A DNA stretch of 64,000 nucleotides from Aquabacter sediminis (lineage in GTDB: Bacteria; Pseudomonadota; Alphaproteobacteria; Rhizobiales; Xanthobacteraceae), in contig NZ_JARBFX010000006.1 of NCBI RefSeq assembly GCF_028863665.1, positions 186,001 to 250,000 on the forward strand, read 5' to 3'. The notes beneath the pieces were generated by a model. The model had not been told where the DNA came from, made no database searches, and was given only the letters and a program-made list of their open reading frames with translations. Position 1 is the stretch's first letter, and each line of letters begins with the position of its first letter. Both the position numbers and the translations under genes were made by a program. Shown piece by piece: positions 52,501-59,201 of the stretch.

Positions 52501-54905
52501 CCCGTGGCATAGGAGCCCGTGATGGCGCCCCAGCTATTCCCCGCAAGTCCGCCCACATAATCCCCGGCCCCGCTGACATTGCCGGTGGCGAAGGAAGATG
52601 TGATGGTGGAAGTGGCTTCCCCAATCAGCCCGCCCACATAGCCACCCGCCGCCGTCCCGACCACGTTGCCGGCGGCGGACGAACCGGTGACCGCCCCGCC
52701 GAACGTCAGGCCGATGAGGCCGCCGATGATGCTTGTGCCAGTCACGTCGGCGCTGGCATGGACGTTCAGGACGGTACCGGAATTCATCGCCCCGATGACG
52801 GTGCCGACATTGGTGTTTCCCGTGATGCTCCCGCCAGCCAGAGTGAGATCGCGCACGCTATTGCCGGCCGAAAGCGTCGCAACCGAGAACAGGCCCACAT
52901 AGTCGGCACCCGGCGCGTTGATGGTCAGGTTGGAGATGGTGTGGCCCAGGCCGGCGAAAGAGCCGGTGAAGGCTCCGGTCACGACAGAGGCGGTATAGGT
53001 GGTGCCCGTAGCATCAAGGTCCACCGCCAGCGCATATTTGCCGGCGAGCCCGGTGGTTTCAATGGCGTCGATGGCCGCCATGGAATGCAGCAGCGTATAG
53101 CTGGCGAGCGCGCCGGCGGCGCCGATCTGCAAGGTGGCTGACGCGCCGGACAGCGTGATGGGGGCCGCGACCGAATAGTCCTTGCCCGCGCCATACTGGA
53201 TCACCAGCCCGGCATTGCTGCCGGTGGCGGTGATGGCGGAATTCACGATCACATTGCCTGCCGCCGCCAGCGTCAGCACGCTGTTCGCCGACCAGGAGAT
53301 CGGCGCCGCCACCGTGATGTCGCCGGCCTGGTAGCCGTCGGAGCCGGTGGAGACCGTGACGTTCGCGGTGGCCAGCGCATTGGTCAGCGTCGTCACGTTC
53401 AGGACGCTGTTATCGCCAGTGGCGGTGAAGCCGGAGACATTGCTGTCGGTGCCGGTGGAGATGGTCAGGTTGTAGGGATCGAGCAGCAGGGTGCCGAACC
53501 GGCCGGCCGTGCCGCGCAAATCCGCCGTGCCGGCATAATCCAGCACGCCCTTGCCCGAGACTTCCGCATCGCCGCCGGCCGTGGTGCCGGTGGCGGAGAT
53601 GGCGCCCGCGAAACGCGTGGTGCTGTCCGACCAGACCACCACCTTGCCGCCCGCGCCCTCGCGGCCGTCGGCGCGCAGGGACGCGTCGGCGTCCACCGAC
53701 ACGGTCTGCGCGGTGTCCACCGCCTCGGAGACGGTTTTCGAGCCGGCGTTGGCGCCGCCCTGATAGTCACCGCCCACCAGCACGATGCCACCCGAGGCGC
53801 CGGAGGCATCCAGGTCCGCGCCGCCAGCCAGCGCGATGTCGCGGCCGGTGACGATGATGGTCCCCCCCTTCGCCCAGGTGCCGGCGGCATTGGCCGTGCC
53901 GGAGGCATCGAGCTTGCCCGAAACGTTCACCTTGCCGGCGGACACCCGGATCTCGCCGCCCGAGGACTTGCCGCCGCTCTCGGCGCCGCGCGCCACCACC
54001 TTCTGGGAGACGGTGACCGTGCCACCATCGCCCGCCGTCAGGAACACGCGGCCGCCCTTGGTCGCGACGCCGGTGGCCTTGGTGAGGCTCTCGGTGTTGC
54101 CGGCCAGCGCATAGACATTGCCGCCGGAGGCGCGCAATTCCGCCTCGGCGGCCTTGATGACGCCGGAGGTCTTCACCTCCGTATCGGCGCCGCCCACCTT
54201 CACCACGAACTTGCCGTTGGACAGCGCGGTGTCGCGCACCAGCACCTCATAGCCGGCCGCCAGCGCCGCCGTGCCCTCCGGAGCCGAGAGCGTGCCCGCA
54301 TTCTCGACCTTGCGGGCAATCAGGGCCACGTCGCCGCCCAGCGATCCGATCTGGCCGTAATTGATGACGCTCGCGGTGCTGGAGCCGCGGAAGGTCAGGT
54401 CGCGGCCGGCCAGGAAATCCGCGTCCGACACGTCATGGGTGGAGGCAATGAAGCGGCCGCCGGTGGTGACGGTGCCGGTCGGGCCAACCGTGATGCCGTT
54501 GGGATTGACGAGGTAGAGGCTGCCACTTGCCGACAGGGAGCCATCGATCTGCGAGCGCGTGAACCCGGTGACGCGGTTGAGCGTGGCGCCAGCGCCGTTC
54601 TCGAAGCGCACCGACCCGCCTTGCCCGATGGAGAAGCTCGACCAGTTGATGATGGCATTGGGCGTGGTCTGGGTCACCAGCATGGCCCCGGCGCCGGTCT
54701 GCGCGATGGCGGCCGTGCCCGCGCTCACCGTGCCGCCGGTGGGCAAGGCCTGCGCCAGTGCCGGCGTGGACGGAGATAAGAGGACGCTGGCTTGGGCGAG
54801 GAAGGTGACGCCGGCCAACAGCCATCTGGTCCGGCGGGCGATGATGCGCGGCTCTGCACTGCGAACGGGCCACAGAGTCGCTGCCGATTGATGGACCAGA
54901 CCCAT
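43575..54905 (-). CDS. Giant two-partner secretion exoprotein (TpsA, FHA-type adhesin)
   Basis: This 3776-residue exported protein is a probable surface adhesin or matrix protein. Domains in order: a long signal peptide (1-53, ending ALAQA); a TPS secretion domain (about 54-300) with INWSSFSIG and the key NPNGI motif at 134-138; beta-helix sequence to about 600; five GLUG-rich modules (about 609-2736), each with many GGLVG..YATG repeats and a YWD..GLTS..TGDMRPIGRW junction; nine almost identical 87-residue MBG-type repeats (2854-3636); one degenerate repeat (to about 3715); and a short unique tail. I noticed no cysteine. GGGGGAAGG precedes the ATG. TpsB follows in the same operon. No RGD, toxin or intein-like C-terminus is seen, so adhesion rather than contact-dependent killing is inferred. 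Confidence 0.92.
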   Translation of the reverse strand: MGLVHQSAATLWPVRSAEPRIIARRTRWLLAGVTFLAQASVLLSPSTPALAQALPTGGTVSAGTAAIAQTGAGAMLVTQTTPNAIINWSSFSIGQGGSVRFENGAGATLNRVTGFTRSQIDGSLSASGSLYLVNPNGITVGPTGTVTTGGRFIASTHDVSDADFLAGRDLTFRGSSTASVINYGQIGSLGGDVALIARKVENAGTLSAPEGTAALAAGYEVLVRDTALSNGKFVVKVGGADTEVKTSGVIKAAEAELRASGGNVYALAGNTESLTKATGVATKGGRVFLTAGDGGTVTVSQKVVARGAESGGKSSGGEIRVSAGKVNVSGKLDASGTANAAGTWAKGGTIIVTGRDIALAGGADLDASGASGGIVLVGGDYQGGANAGSKTVSEAVDTAQTVSVDADASLRADGREGAGGKVVVWSDSTTRFAGAISATGTTAGGDAEVSGKGVLDYAGTADLRGTAGRFGTLLLDPYNLTISTGTDSNVSGFTATGDNSVLNVTTLTNALATANVTVSTGSDGYQAGDITVAAPISWSANSVLTLAAAGNVIVNSAITATGSNAGLVIQYGAGKDYSVAAPITLSGASATLQIGAAGALASYTLLHSMAAIDAIETTGLAGKYALAVDLDATGTTYTASVVTGAFTGSFAGLGHTISNLTINAPGADYVGLFSVATLSAGNSVRDLTLAGGSITGNTNVGTVIGAMNSGTVLNVHASADVTGTSIIGGLIGLTFGGAVTGSSAAGNVVGTAAGGYVGGLIGEATSTITSSFATGNVSGAGDYVGGLAGNSWGAITGSYATGAVTTSGNFSGGLVGRVNGSSSISNSYATGAVSGVSYVGGLTGSSQGSTTNSYATGSVTGTSDVGGLVGSTSANVTQSYASGAVSGTGSNIGGLIGSRTGGTVSTSYWDKDSSGQTVGIGNEPSNTGAVGLTSTQARQSSSYAGWNFSTDWYQTGDMRPIGRWEAAPVVGGVATIVNAHQLQLMNLNLAGAYVLGADIDLSATNSTLTSSSIWGASGFQSIGFGSNFTGSLDGQNHTLSGLTINAPTSEYVGLISIATLAGGSGVRDLTLAGGSITAKRNAGSVIGALSSGNVQNVHASVDVTGERAVGGLVGNAFGGSITGSSAGGDVVATSGGSAGGLVGSSSASIASSSATGNVSATGNYAGGLAGLQNATVTGSYATGSVTNTGNGTGGLVGSGSETITNSYATGAVTSTGEQTGGLVGSITGTSFSVSNSYATGAVTGTAFTGGLAGQAGAGAGISQSYATGAVTGTDYVGGLSGTVTAVSQSYASGAVSGTGTKIGGLIGQSYGTVSQSYWDKESTGQAVGIGSDPANTGATGLTSAQARQSSSYVGWDFANTWYQTGDLRPIGRWEVAPVVHGVATITNAHQLQLAKLNLAGTYVLGADIDLSATASAATSSSVWGASGFQSIGNNSTPFTGSLDGQGHTISALTIVRSGDNYSGLFGYADTGAILQNLILDGGSVSGSLFYSGGLVGYNKGAITSVTSSVSVAAAGYSGGVAGTNTGTISQSSASGTVTGWNSGGLVGENQGAISSSHASGSVGSTTDNTVGGLVGSNVGGTLTDVHATGAVQGNSPLGGLVGEVSGASVITNAYATGAVTGGWTQSGGLVGDMTGGTITNAYATGSVTVVSNASQGKAGGLIGTLSGGTLSNVYATGDVSVTMPSSGTSAAGGLIGEMYSSSVTDGYATGSVTADNNDAANAGGLVGSSISGTLTRVYASGAVTATGGTTEAGGLVGSGTATFTNAYWDMDSTMQSGALNGASATGATGLTSTQARQSSSYLGWDFTNTWYQTGDMRPIGRWEAAPVVNGVATLNNAHQLQMVKLNLAGTYVLGADIDLSATASTATSSSVWGASGFQSIGDNSTPFTGSLDGQGHTISNLTIVRSGDYYSGLFGYADTGAILENLILDGGSVSGSILYSGGLVGYNKGTVSSVTSGVAVSAANFAGGVVGYNTGVVSQSSASGAVLGWESGGLVGYNSGTISSSHASGNVGDSTRNIIGGLVGTNAGGTLTDVYATGTVTGASPVGGLVGQATGASIITNAYATGAVTGGWIQAGGLVGLMTGSGKITNAYATGSVTMVSNSGIARVGGLVGDATGATLTNVYATGAVSATTVSSGASKAGGLIGESYSSSITDGYATGSVTATNAGSSHAGGLVGASTNTTLTRVYASGVVTATGATTANGGLVGSGTVTFTKAYWDTDSTTQSGALNGASASGATGLTSTQARNYTSYDWDFTTTWYQTGDMRPIGRWEAAPVVNGVATIMNGHQLQLVNTNLSGTYVLGADIDLAATNSTLTSSSVWGGKGFQSIAYNGYTFTGSLDGQGHTIANLTINAPTDSSLGLFAQVGDGLNTVTVQNLTLSGGSISGRAVLGALAGTLSKVTISNVHSNVDVQGTHSSVGGLLGNVSSGTITGSSSSGDVTTGGANVGGLVGYTLAATITSSSATGAVQGSNWVGGLVGYTGGAVSQSHATGSVTGTGFSVGGLAGESAAVTGSWASGAVSGNEYVGGLVGYANSAIQSSYATGTVTATASVAGGLVGGTSSDVTSSYASGAVNAATMAGGLIGESYGVVTFSYATGAVTATGDRGGGLVGQNEGTISQSFASGAVTGGITVGGLVGYNTSGGSITQSFGSGNVSGSGTAGGLAGLNAGSITQSYATGSATATSGSVGGFVGTNTGTISQSYSTGLVTSGVYYGGFVGANGGTISSSYWDTQTSGQASSAGGTGLTTAQMHDWSSYQGWSWQVWSPATVTSLPLLYGVSGVVGVVQTGTYGNNPAAATVTYLGANAWNTTSGTPTTTLSTSTNAGISYTTVTGMSGTYAAGGSTTFVGVANIAQRAITVTANGQSRAYGDANPTSGAVTVGGDGLVNGNTISSATVASSATGSSNVGSYNLLASDAVFSSGSASNYAITYLDNASGLSVTQRAINVTANGQSRAYGNANPTSGAVTVGGDGLVNGDAISGATVASSATGSSNVGTYNLLASDAVFSSGAASNYAITYLDNASGLGVTQRAITVTANGQSRSYGNANPASGAVTVGGDGLVNGNTISGASVASSATGSSNVGTYNLLASDAVFANGSASNYAITYLDNASGLGVTQRAITVTADGQSRTYGNANPTSGAVIVGGAGLANSDAISSATLASSATATSNVGSYNLLASDAVFSSGAASNYAITYLDNASGLSVTQRAITVTANGQSRTYGNANPTSGAVTVGGDGLVNGNTISGASVASSATGSSNVGTYNLLASDAVFSSGAASNYAITYLDNASGLGVTQRAITVTADGQSRSYGNANPTSGAVIVGGAGLANSDAISSATLASSATATSNVGSYNLLASDAVFSSGAASNYAITYLDNASGLSVTQRAITVTANGQSRTYGNANPTSGAVTVGGDGLVNGNTISGASVASSATGTSNVGSYNLLASDAVFSSGAASNYAITYLNNASGLSVTPRAITVTADGQSRTYGNANPTSGAVTVGGDGLVNGNTISGASVASSATGSSNVGTYNLLASDAVFSSGAASNYAITYLDNASGLSVTQRVITVTADGQSRTYGNANPTSGAVTVGGDGLVNGNTISGATVASSATGTSNVGSYNLLASDAVFSSGAASNYAITYLNNASGLSVTPRAITVTADNQQRPIGQSNPPLTYQISGSGLVNGDTLSGELETSATAASPAGAYDITQGTLAASANYALAYVPGVLTVTGGSPAAVVVVSIADQPTYVQTSPIDVPWVVFDTAPTQPVQGLSRTGTSVLTYGRWLSMSGN
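43998..46346 (-). repeat. Tandem array of nine 261-bp repeats inside tpsA
   Basis: Nine in-frame copies of a 261-bp unit encode 87 residues each (QRAITVTANGQSRTYGNANP .. NYAITYLDNASGL.VT), a pattern I assign to the MBG domain family. The period is exact: unit 1 begins at 46346 and the degenerate tenth unit at 43997. Units 4 and 6 share distinctive changes (VIVGGAGLANSDAISSATL), as do units 5 and 7, showing that a two-unit 522-bp block was duplicated. DNA from about 44700 to 45000 is essentially the same as 45222 to 45522. Confidence 0.93.
46710..53080 (-). repeat. Five large GLUG modules inside tpsA
   Basis: The junction sequence coding TGDMRPIGRW occurs near 52022, 50795, 49448 and 48101, giving module lengths of 1227, 1347 and 1347 bp between junctions. 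Modules 3 and 4 have equal length and align along their whole length; modules 1 and 2 form a second related pair; module 5 is distinct. Each begins LNLAGTYVLGADIDLSAT and SLDGQGHTISNLTI. GLUG motifs are short glycine-rich beta-helix-forming repeats known from bacterial surface proteins. Confidence 0.85.
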
Positions 54906-55188
54906 CGCCTTCCCCCGTCACGCGTGTGCGAATCCTGACGAATCCGCTCCCCACCCACGCATTCGACGAAAGAGATAGCTGATCACCTTCCATGATACCA
55001 CCCACCACCCCTCGCCCTGCCCCTGCGGCACCCTCCCATGACCAGAGGGGTAACGTTTTGTTTCTGTTTGCCTTTCCGGATTTGCGACACATCGCGAGGC
55101 GCCGATGCGGCCAAAGAATTGCCGCCAGGGCTGTATAATTCTCCGGCACACTGTGGCGATTACGACACGCCCGGACAGCTTTGCGACC
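54906..55188. other. Control region upstream of the TPS operon
   Basis: This 283-bp gap lies between the yggS stop and the tpsA start, both on the minus strand. It is somewhat richer in A and T than its surroundings and includes a run GGGTAACGTTTTGTTTCTG near 55050-55068. It presumably holds the tpsA promoter, but I could not define -35 and -10 boxes. No terminator for yggS was seen. Confidence 0.45.
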
Positions 55189-55881
55189 TCACCCCGCAGT
55201 CGGCGCCGGGGCGCGCGAGCCGAAGATGGCGCTGCCCACCCGCACATGGGTGGCGCCCTGGTTGATGGCGGCGGCGAAATCCGAGCTCATGCCCATGGAC
55301 AGGCCCTTCAGCCCGTTGCGCGCGGCGATCTCGGCCAGCAGTGCAAAATGCGGGGCGGGCACGTCCTCCACCGGCGGGATGCACATGAGGCCGGCCACAT
55401 CCAGGCCGAAGTCGCGCGTGCACTGGGCGATGAAGGCGTCGGCCTCCTGCGGCAGCACGCCGGCCTTCTGCGGCTCGGCCCCCGTGTTCACCTGGAGGAA
55501 GACGGGCAGGCGCCGGCCTTGGCGGTCCATCTCCTGCGCCAGGGCCTGGGCGATTTTCGGCCGGTCCACCGAATGAATGGCATCGAACAGCGCCACTGCC
55601 TCCCGGGCCTTGTTGGACTGGAGCGGGCCGATGAGGTGCACGGCAATGCCCTGCGCCTCGTCCCGCAGCTCCGGCCACTTGGCCTGAGCCTCCTGAACCC
55701 GGTTTTCGCCGAACAGGCGCTGGCCGGCGGCGATCACCGGGCGGATGTCGGGCGCGAAGAAGGTCTTGGAGACGCACACCAGCTGGACACCGGCAGGATC
55801 CCGCCCGGCCCTGCGGCAGGCATCCTCGATCTGCGCATGCACCTGCGCCAGGCGCTCCGCCGGTCCGTTCGTGTCGGCCAT
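55189..55881 (-). CDS. yggS: YggS-family pyridoxal-phosphate homeostasis protein
   Basis: A 230-residue PLP-binding TIM-barrel protein (PLPHP, alanine-racemase N-terminal fold) that buffers pyridoxal phosphate in the cytoplasm. The PLP lysine is Lys39 in LVCVSKTF. FGENRVQEAQAKWPEL, HLIGPLQSNK, LSMGMSSDFAAAI and THVRVGSAIFG are the family signatures. Length is usual. It is divergent from the diguanylate cyclase gene and 283 bp upstream of tpsA on the same strand. A functional link to the adhesin is not implied. Confidence 0.93.
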   Translation of the reverse strand: MADTNGPAERLAQVHAQIEDACRRAGRDPAGVQLVCVSKTFFAPDIRPVIAAGQRLFGENRVQEAQAKWPELRDEAQGIAVHLIGPLQSNKAREAVALFDAIHSVDRPKIAQALAQEMDRQGRRLPVFLQVNTGAEPQKAGVLPQEADAFIAQCTRDFGLDVAGLMCIPPVEDVPAPHFALLAEIAARNGLKGLSMGMSSDFAAAINQGATHVRVGSAIFGSRAPAPTAG

Positions 55882-56081
55882 TCAAGTCCCCATTCATCAT
55901 GGCGCGCAAGAAGATCCCGGCGCCCGCGCTCCGACTGGAGCGGTGCCGGCTACCTGTGGCATGCTGCACCCGCATCAGCTGCCGTCCCTTTTGCCCCTGA
56001 CCGGCGCGCGAGAAAAGAGGCAGCCGATGCGCGGGCCGGCGCATCCCCGCCGGCACGCGGTCAAGGAGACAGTGGCGCCCC

Positions 56082-57728
56082 ATGGCGGCAAAGAGCGACA
56101 CAGGTGCGGTTCGGGCGCGCCGGCCGGCCGTGAATCTGAGGGTTCGGCTCGCGATCCTGTTCCTGCTGGCGGTGCTTCCCGTTGCGGGCGAGCGCATCTG
56201 GACCTTGCTGCACGAACGGGAGCGCCAGATCGAGGAGAGCCTGGAAGAATTGCGTGAATTCGGCGAGCAGGTGGCCCTCGTGCAGCGCGAGAGCATCGCC
56301 TCGGCCCTCGCGGTCACCCAGGTGCTGGCGCGCGAGGCCTCTCGCCTCAAGGCGGACCCGGTGGCTTGCACCGCCTTTCTCCATCGCCTGACGGCGGACT
56401 TGGTGGGCATCCAGGGCGCGATCATCACCGATGCCGCCGGCGTGGTGCGCTGCGCCACCAGCCGGGCGCTGCTGGGCCAGAATCTGTCCGACCGGCCCTA
56501 TGTGCGCCAGGCTTTCGCCTCCCATCGCCCGGCCACCAGCGACCTGATCCGGGTTCGCGGCACGGGCACTCCCACCATCGCCATCGCCGAAGCCGAGCGG
56601 GACGCAGCGGGCACCCCCGTCGCCCTCGCCGCCGTGGCCTTGGACCTGCAATGGCTTTCGCGGGTGAGCGCCCTCACCCGGCTGCCGGTGGGGGCGGTGG
56701 TGGAGGTGCTTGATGGAACGGGCGTGGTGGTGACGCGCACGCCCTATCTGGAATCCGCGCTCGGCGCGAACTTGGCGGATCATCCGCTGTTCCAGGTGCT
56801 GTCCCGGACGGCGGAGGGGCAGGTCAGGGCGGTGGGCTTCGATGGTGTCGAGCGCTTCTATGCCTTCATGCGGGTGCCGGGGACCGGGATGCGGGTGCTG
56901 GTGGGGCTGCCGGCCGCCGACATCACCACGCCGGTCGATGAGCAGATCCTTCTGACCATCGCCTTGGTGGCTTGCGGCGCCGTGCTCATGGTGGTGCTGG
57001 CCTGGTGGCTGGCCGAGCGCATGGTGGTGGCGCCGATCCATCATCTGGCGCAGGAGGTGCGGGATGCCGGTTTCGAGGGCGGCATTGCGCTCGGCGAGCC
57101 GGAAGTGGCCGAATTCCGCCCCCTGGTCGGGGCCATCAACGAGATGGGCCAGCGCCTCGCCGAACGCACGGCGGAACTGCGCAATCACAATGGGCGCCTC
57201 GCCGCCCTTGCCCGCACGGACGGGCTGACGGGCCTTGCCAACCGCCGAACCTTCGACGTGCAGCTCTCCGCCGAATGGGTGCGCTCCGGTGACCGGGCGC
57301 TGCCGCTCTGCCTGGTCATGGTGGACGTGGACCATTTCAAGCTGTTCAACGACACCCAGGGGCATCTGGCGGGCGACGAGGCCCTCAAAGCGGTGGCCCG
57401 CATGCTGGCCGCCGCCTGCGCCGGAACACCCCACCTGCCCGCCCGCTATGGCGGCGAGGAATTCGTGGTGCTGATGCCCGACACGGATCTCTCCGGCGCC
57501 TCGGAATTTGCCGAGACCACCCGCCGCCTGGTGACGGCGCTGGCCATTGAGCATCCCAGCGTCCCCACGCGCCGGCTCACCGCCAGCTTCGGCGTGGCGA
57601 TGGAAATCCCCGATGCGAGCGGGTCGCCGGACAGCCTCATCTCCGCCGCCGACCAGGCGCTCTACGAGGCCAAGCGCCTCGGCCGCAACCGGGTGGCCAT
57701 CGCGCATCCGGACGGGACTGAACCGTGA
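56082..57728 (+). CDS. Membrane diguanylate cyclase with periplasmic Cache sensor
   Basis: A 548-residue signalling protein that makes cyclic di-GMP. Layout: a membrane helix near residues 20-38, a periplasmic double-Cache-like domain (about 45-285; DAAGVVRCATSRALLGQNLSDRPYVRQAF), a second helix (about 290-312), a HAMP-like linker, and the GGDEF domain (about 370-540). The active-site motif is GGEEF at 457-461 and the metal/guanine segment is MVDVDHFKLFNDTQGHLAGDEAL. No RxxD inhibitory site is present just before the motif, so product inhibition may be absent. AAGGAG lies at 56063-56068. It overlaps the Nudix gene by four bases. Confidence 0.92.
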   Translation: MAAKSDTGAVRARRPAVNLRVRLAILFLLAVLPVAGERIWTLLHERERQIEESLEELREFGEQVALVQRESIASALAVTQVLAREASRLKADPVACTAFLHRLTADLVGIQGAIITDAAGVVRCATSRALLGQNLSDRPYVRQAFASHRPATSDLIRVRGTGTPTIAIAEAERDAAGTPVALAAVALDLQWLSRVSALTRLPVGAVVEVLDGTGVVVTRTPYLESALGANLADHPLFQVLSRTAEGQVRAVGFDGVERFYAFMRVPGTGMRVLVGLPAADITTPVDEQILLTIALVACGAVLMVVLAWWLAERMVVAPIHHLAQEVRDAGFEGGIALGEPEVAEFRPLVGAINEMGQRLAERTAELRNHNGRLAALARTDGLTGLANRRTFDVQLSAEWVRSGDRALPLCLVMVDVDHFKLFNDTQGHLAGDEALKAVARMLAAACAGTPHLPARYGGEEFVVLMPDTDLSGASEFAETTRRLVTALAIEHPSVPTRRLTASFGVAMEIPDASGSPDSLISAADQALYEAKRLGRNRVAIAHPDGTEP

Positions 57729-58168
57729 CCGGCACCCTTTCCCCGCCCCGGCCCGGCTGCGCCGCGCTGGCGGTGCTGCGCCGGGGCGCGCAAGTTCTGC
57801 TGGTGCGTCGCGCCAACCCGCCCGATGCCGGCCTGTGGGGCTTTCCGGGCGGGCGCATGGAGTGGGGCGAGACCATCGCCGAGGCGGCCGTGCGGGAGCT
57901 TTTCGAGGAGACCGGCATCGCGGCGGCGGCCGGTCCCGCCTTCAAAGTGCTGGACTGCCTGGACCGGAACGGCGACGGCGTGCTGGTGCACCACTATCTG
58001 ATGGTCGCGGTGCTCTGCCATCCCACCGAGGCGCAGGCCGAGGCACAGGCCGCCGACGACGCGCTGGAGGCGGCGTGGTTCACCTTGCCCGACCTGCATG
58101 CCCTGGCGCCGCGCCTGAGTGCCGGCGTGGTCGAGACCGCAGAGGAGGCGTTCCGCCTCTCCCCCTGA
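57725..58168 (+). CDS. Nudix hydrolase
   Basis: A 147-residue Nudix protein. The Nudix box is complete: GGRMEWGETIAEAAVRELFEETGI, with the Glu residues that bind magnesium. Such small members hydrolyse nucleoside diphosphate derivatives; NPPDAGLWGFPGG resembles ADP-ribose or MutT-like relatives. The GTG start overlaps the TGA of the diguanylate cyclase gene (GTGA), so translation is probably coupled. It ends ten bases from the convergent aldolase gene. Confidence 0.9.
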   Translation: MTGTLSPPRPGCAALAVLRRGAQVLLVRRANPPDAGLWGFPGGRMEWGETIAEAAVRELFEETGIAAAAGPAFKVLDCLDRNGDGVLVHHYLMVAVLCHPTEAQAEAQAADDALEAAWFTLPDLHALAPRLSAGVVETAEEAFRLSP

Positions 58169-58178
58169 AAGCCCAGCC

Positions 58179-59072
58179 TCAGGCCAGATCCAAGGCTTTC
58201 AGCGTCGCCGCCACCTCGGCCTCGATCTCGGGATTGAGCGGCAGGAGTGGACGCGGCGGCACGGCGCGGACAAGGCCGGTCAGGCCCGCCGCCGCATAGA
58301 TGACGCGCAGGCTGGAATGGCGGCGGAACAGGTCCCAGAGCGGCTTCAGCCGGGCATCCAGCGCCCGCGCCCGGGCGAGGTCCCCGGCCGCCACCGCCCG
58401 GGCAATTTCCAGCGCTGGCGCGGGAAAGAGGCCTGCCACCACGCTGAACCAGGCATCCGCGCCGGCGGACAGCGCTTCCGTGCAATGCCAGTCGCCGCTA
58501 TAGCCCACCACGCAGCCGGCCGGCACCGCCGCCCGCAGCTCGGCCAGATGCGCGCCGATCACCGCCGGCTCCGGCGCCGTGCTCTTGATGGCCACCACCT
58601 CCGGCAGTCGGGCAAGGCGCGCCACCAGGGCCGGGGTGAAGCGGAAATGGGTGGTGGCGGGATTGTCATAGATGCAGAGCGGCAGCCCCACCTCCCGCGC
58701 CACGGTGGCGAAATGCGTGAACACCTCGTCGTCGGTGAGCGGCGTATAGGACACCGCCGCCAGCAGGCCCGCCGTGGCGCCGGCCGCCTTGGCATCCCGG
58801 GCGAGGCGCACGGTCTCATCGGTCCGCAGGGCGCCGATGCCAACCAGGACCGGCACGCCGCCCGCCGCCGCGAGGCCCGTCTCCAGGGCGCGCCGGCGCT
58901 CGGCGCGGGTGAGGAAGGGATAGGTGCCAGTGCTGCCCAGAAGCCCGATGCTGTCCACACCGGCGGTGGCGAGGCGGGCGACGAGGCCGTGGAGGGCGCC
59001 GGCATCCACCGTGCCGTCGGCATCAGCGGGGGTGATGGGGAAGGCGGAGACACCCTTGGGCAGCACGGTCAT
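58179..59072 (-). CDS. DapA/NanA-family class I aldolase or synthase
   Basis: A 297-residue TIM-barrel enzyme of the dihydrodipicolinate synthase family. The Schiff-base lysine is Lys163 (VVAIKSTAP) and the catalytic Tyr135 is in CIYDNPATT; the GSTGTYPFL loop replaces the GTTGE of true DapA. It is therefore more likely a keto-acid aldolase or related enzyme than the lysine-pathway synthase. The frame is open to 59135, but the ATG at 59072 has AAAGG upstream and matches the family start (VLPKGVSAFPITPAD). Confidence 0.87.
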   Translation of the reverse strand: MTVLPKGVSAFPITPADADGTVDAGALHGLVARLATAGVDSIGLLGSTGTYPFLTRAERRRALETGLAAAGGVPVLVGIGALRTDETVRLARDAKAAGATAGLLAAVSYTPLTDDEVFTHFATVAREVGLPLCIYDNPATTHFRFTPALVARLARLPEVVAIKSTAPEPAVIGAHLAELRAAVPAGCVVGYSGDWHCTEALSAGADAWFSVVAGLFPAPALEIARAVAAGDLARARALDARLKPLWDLFRRHSSLRVIYAAAGLTGLVRAVPPRPLLPLNPEIEAEVAATLKALDLA

Positions 59073-59201
59073 GACCTTTAATGGCAGAGGACAAGCGCCC
59101 GCCTCCGGGGCGAGCGCGCAGACCCTATCCGCCATGCGGGCCGAACGCAGCCAGCGCGGCCTTCACGTTTGGCGACACTTTCCAGCTGGCACCGGGCCGT
59201 T

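Noticed and set aside
43575-54905. TpsA as a contact-dependent inhibition toxin (CdiA)
   Set aside because: There is no toxin-like C-terminal domain or VENN-type motif, and no small immunity gene follows; tpsB comes directly after.
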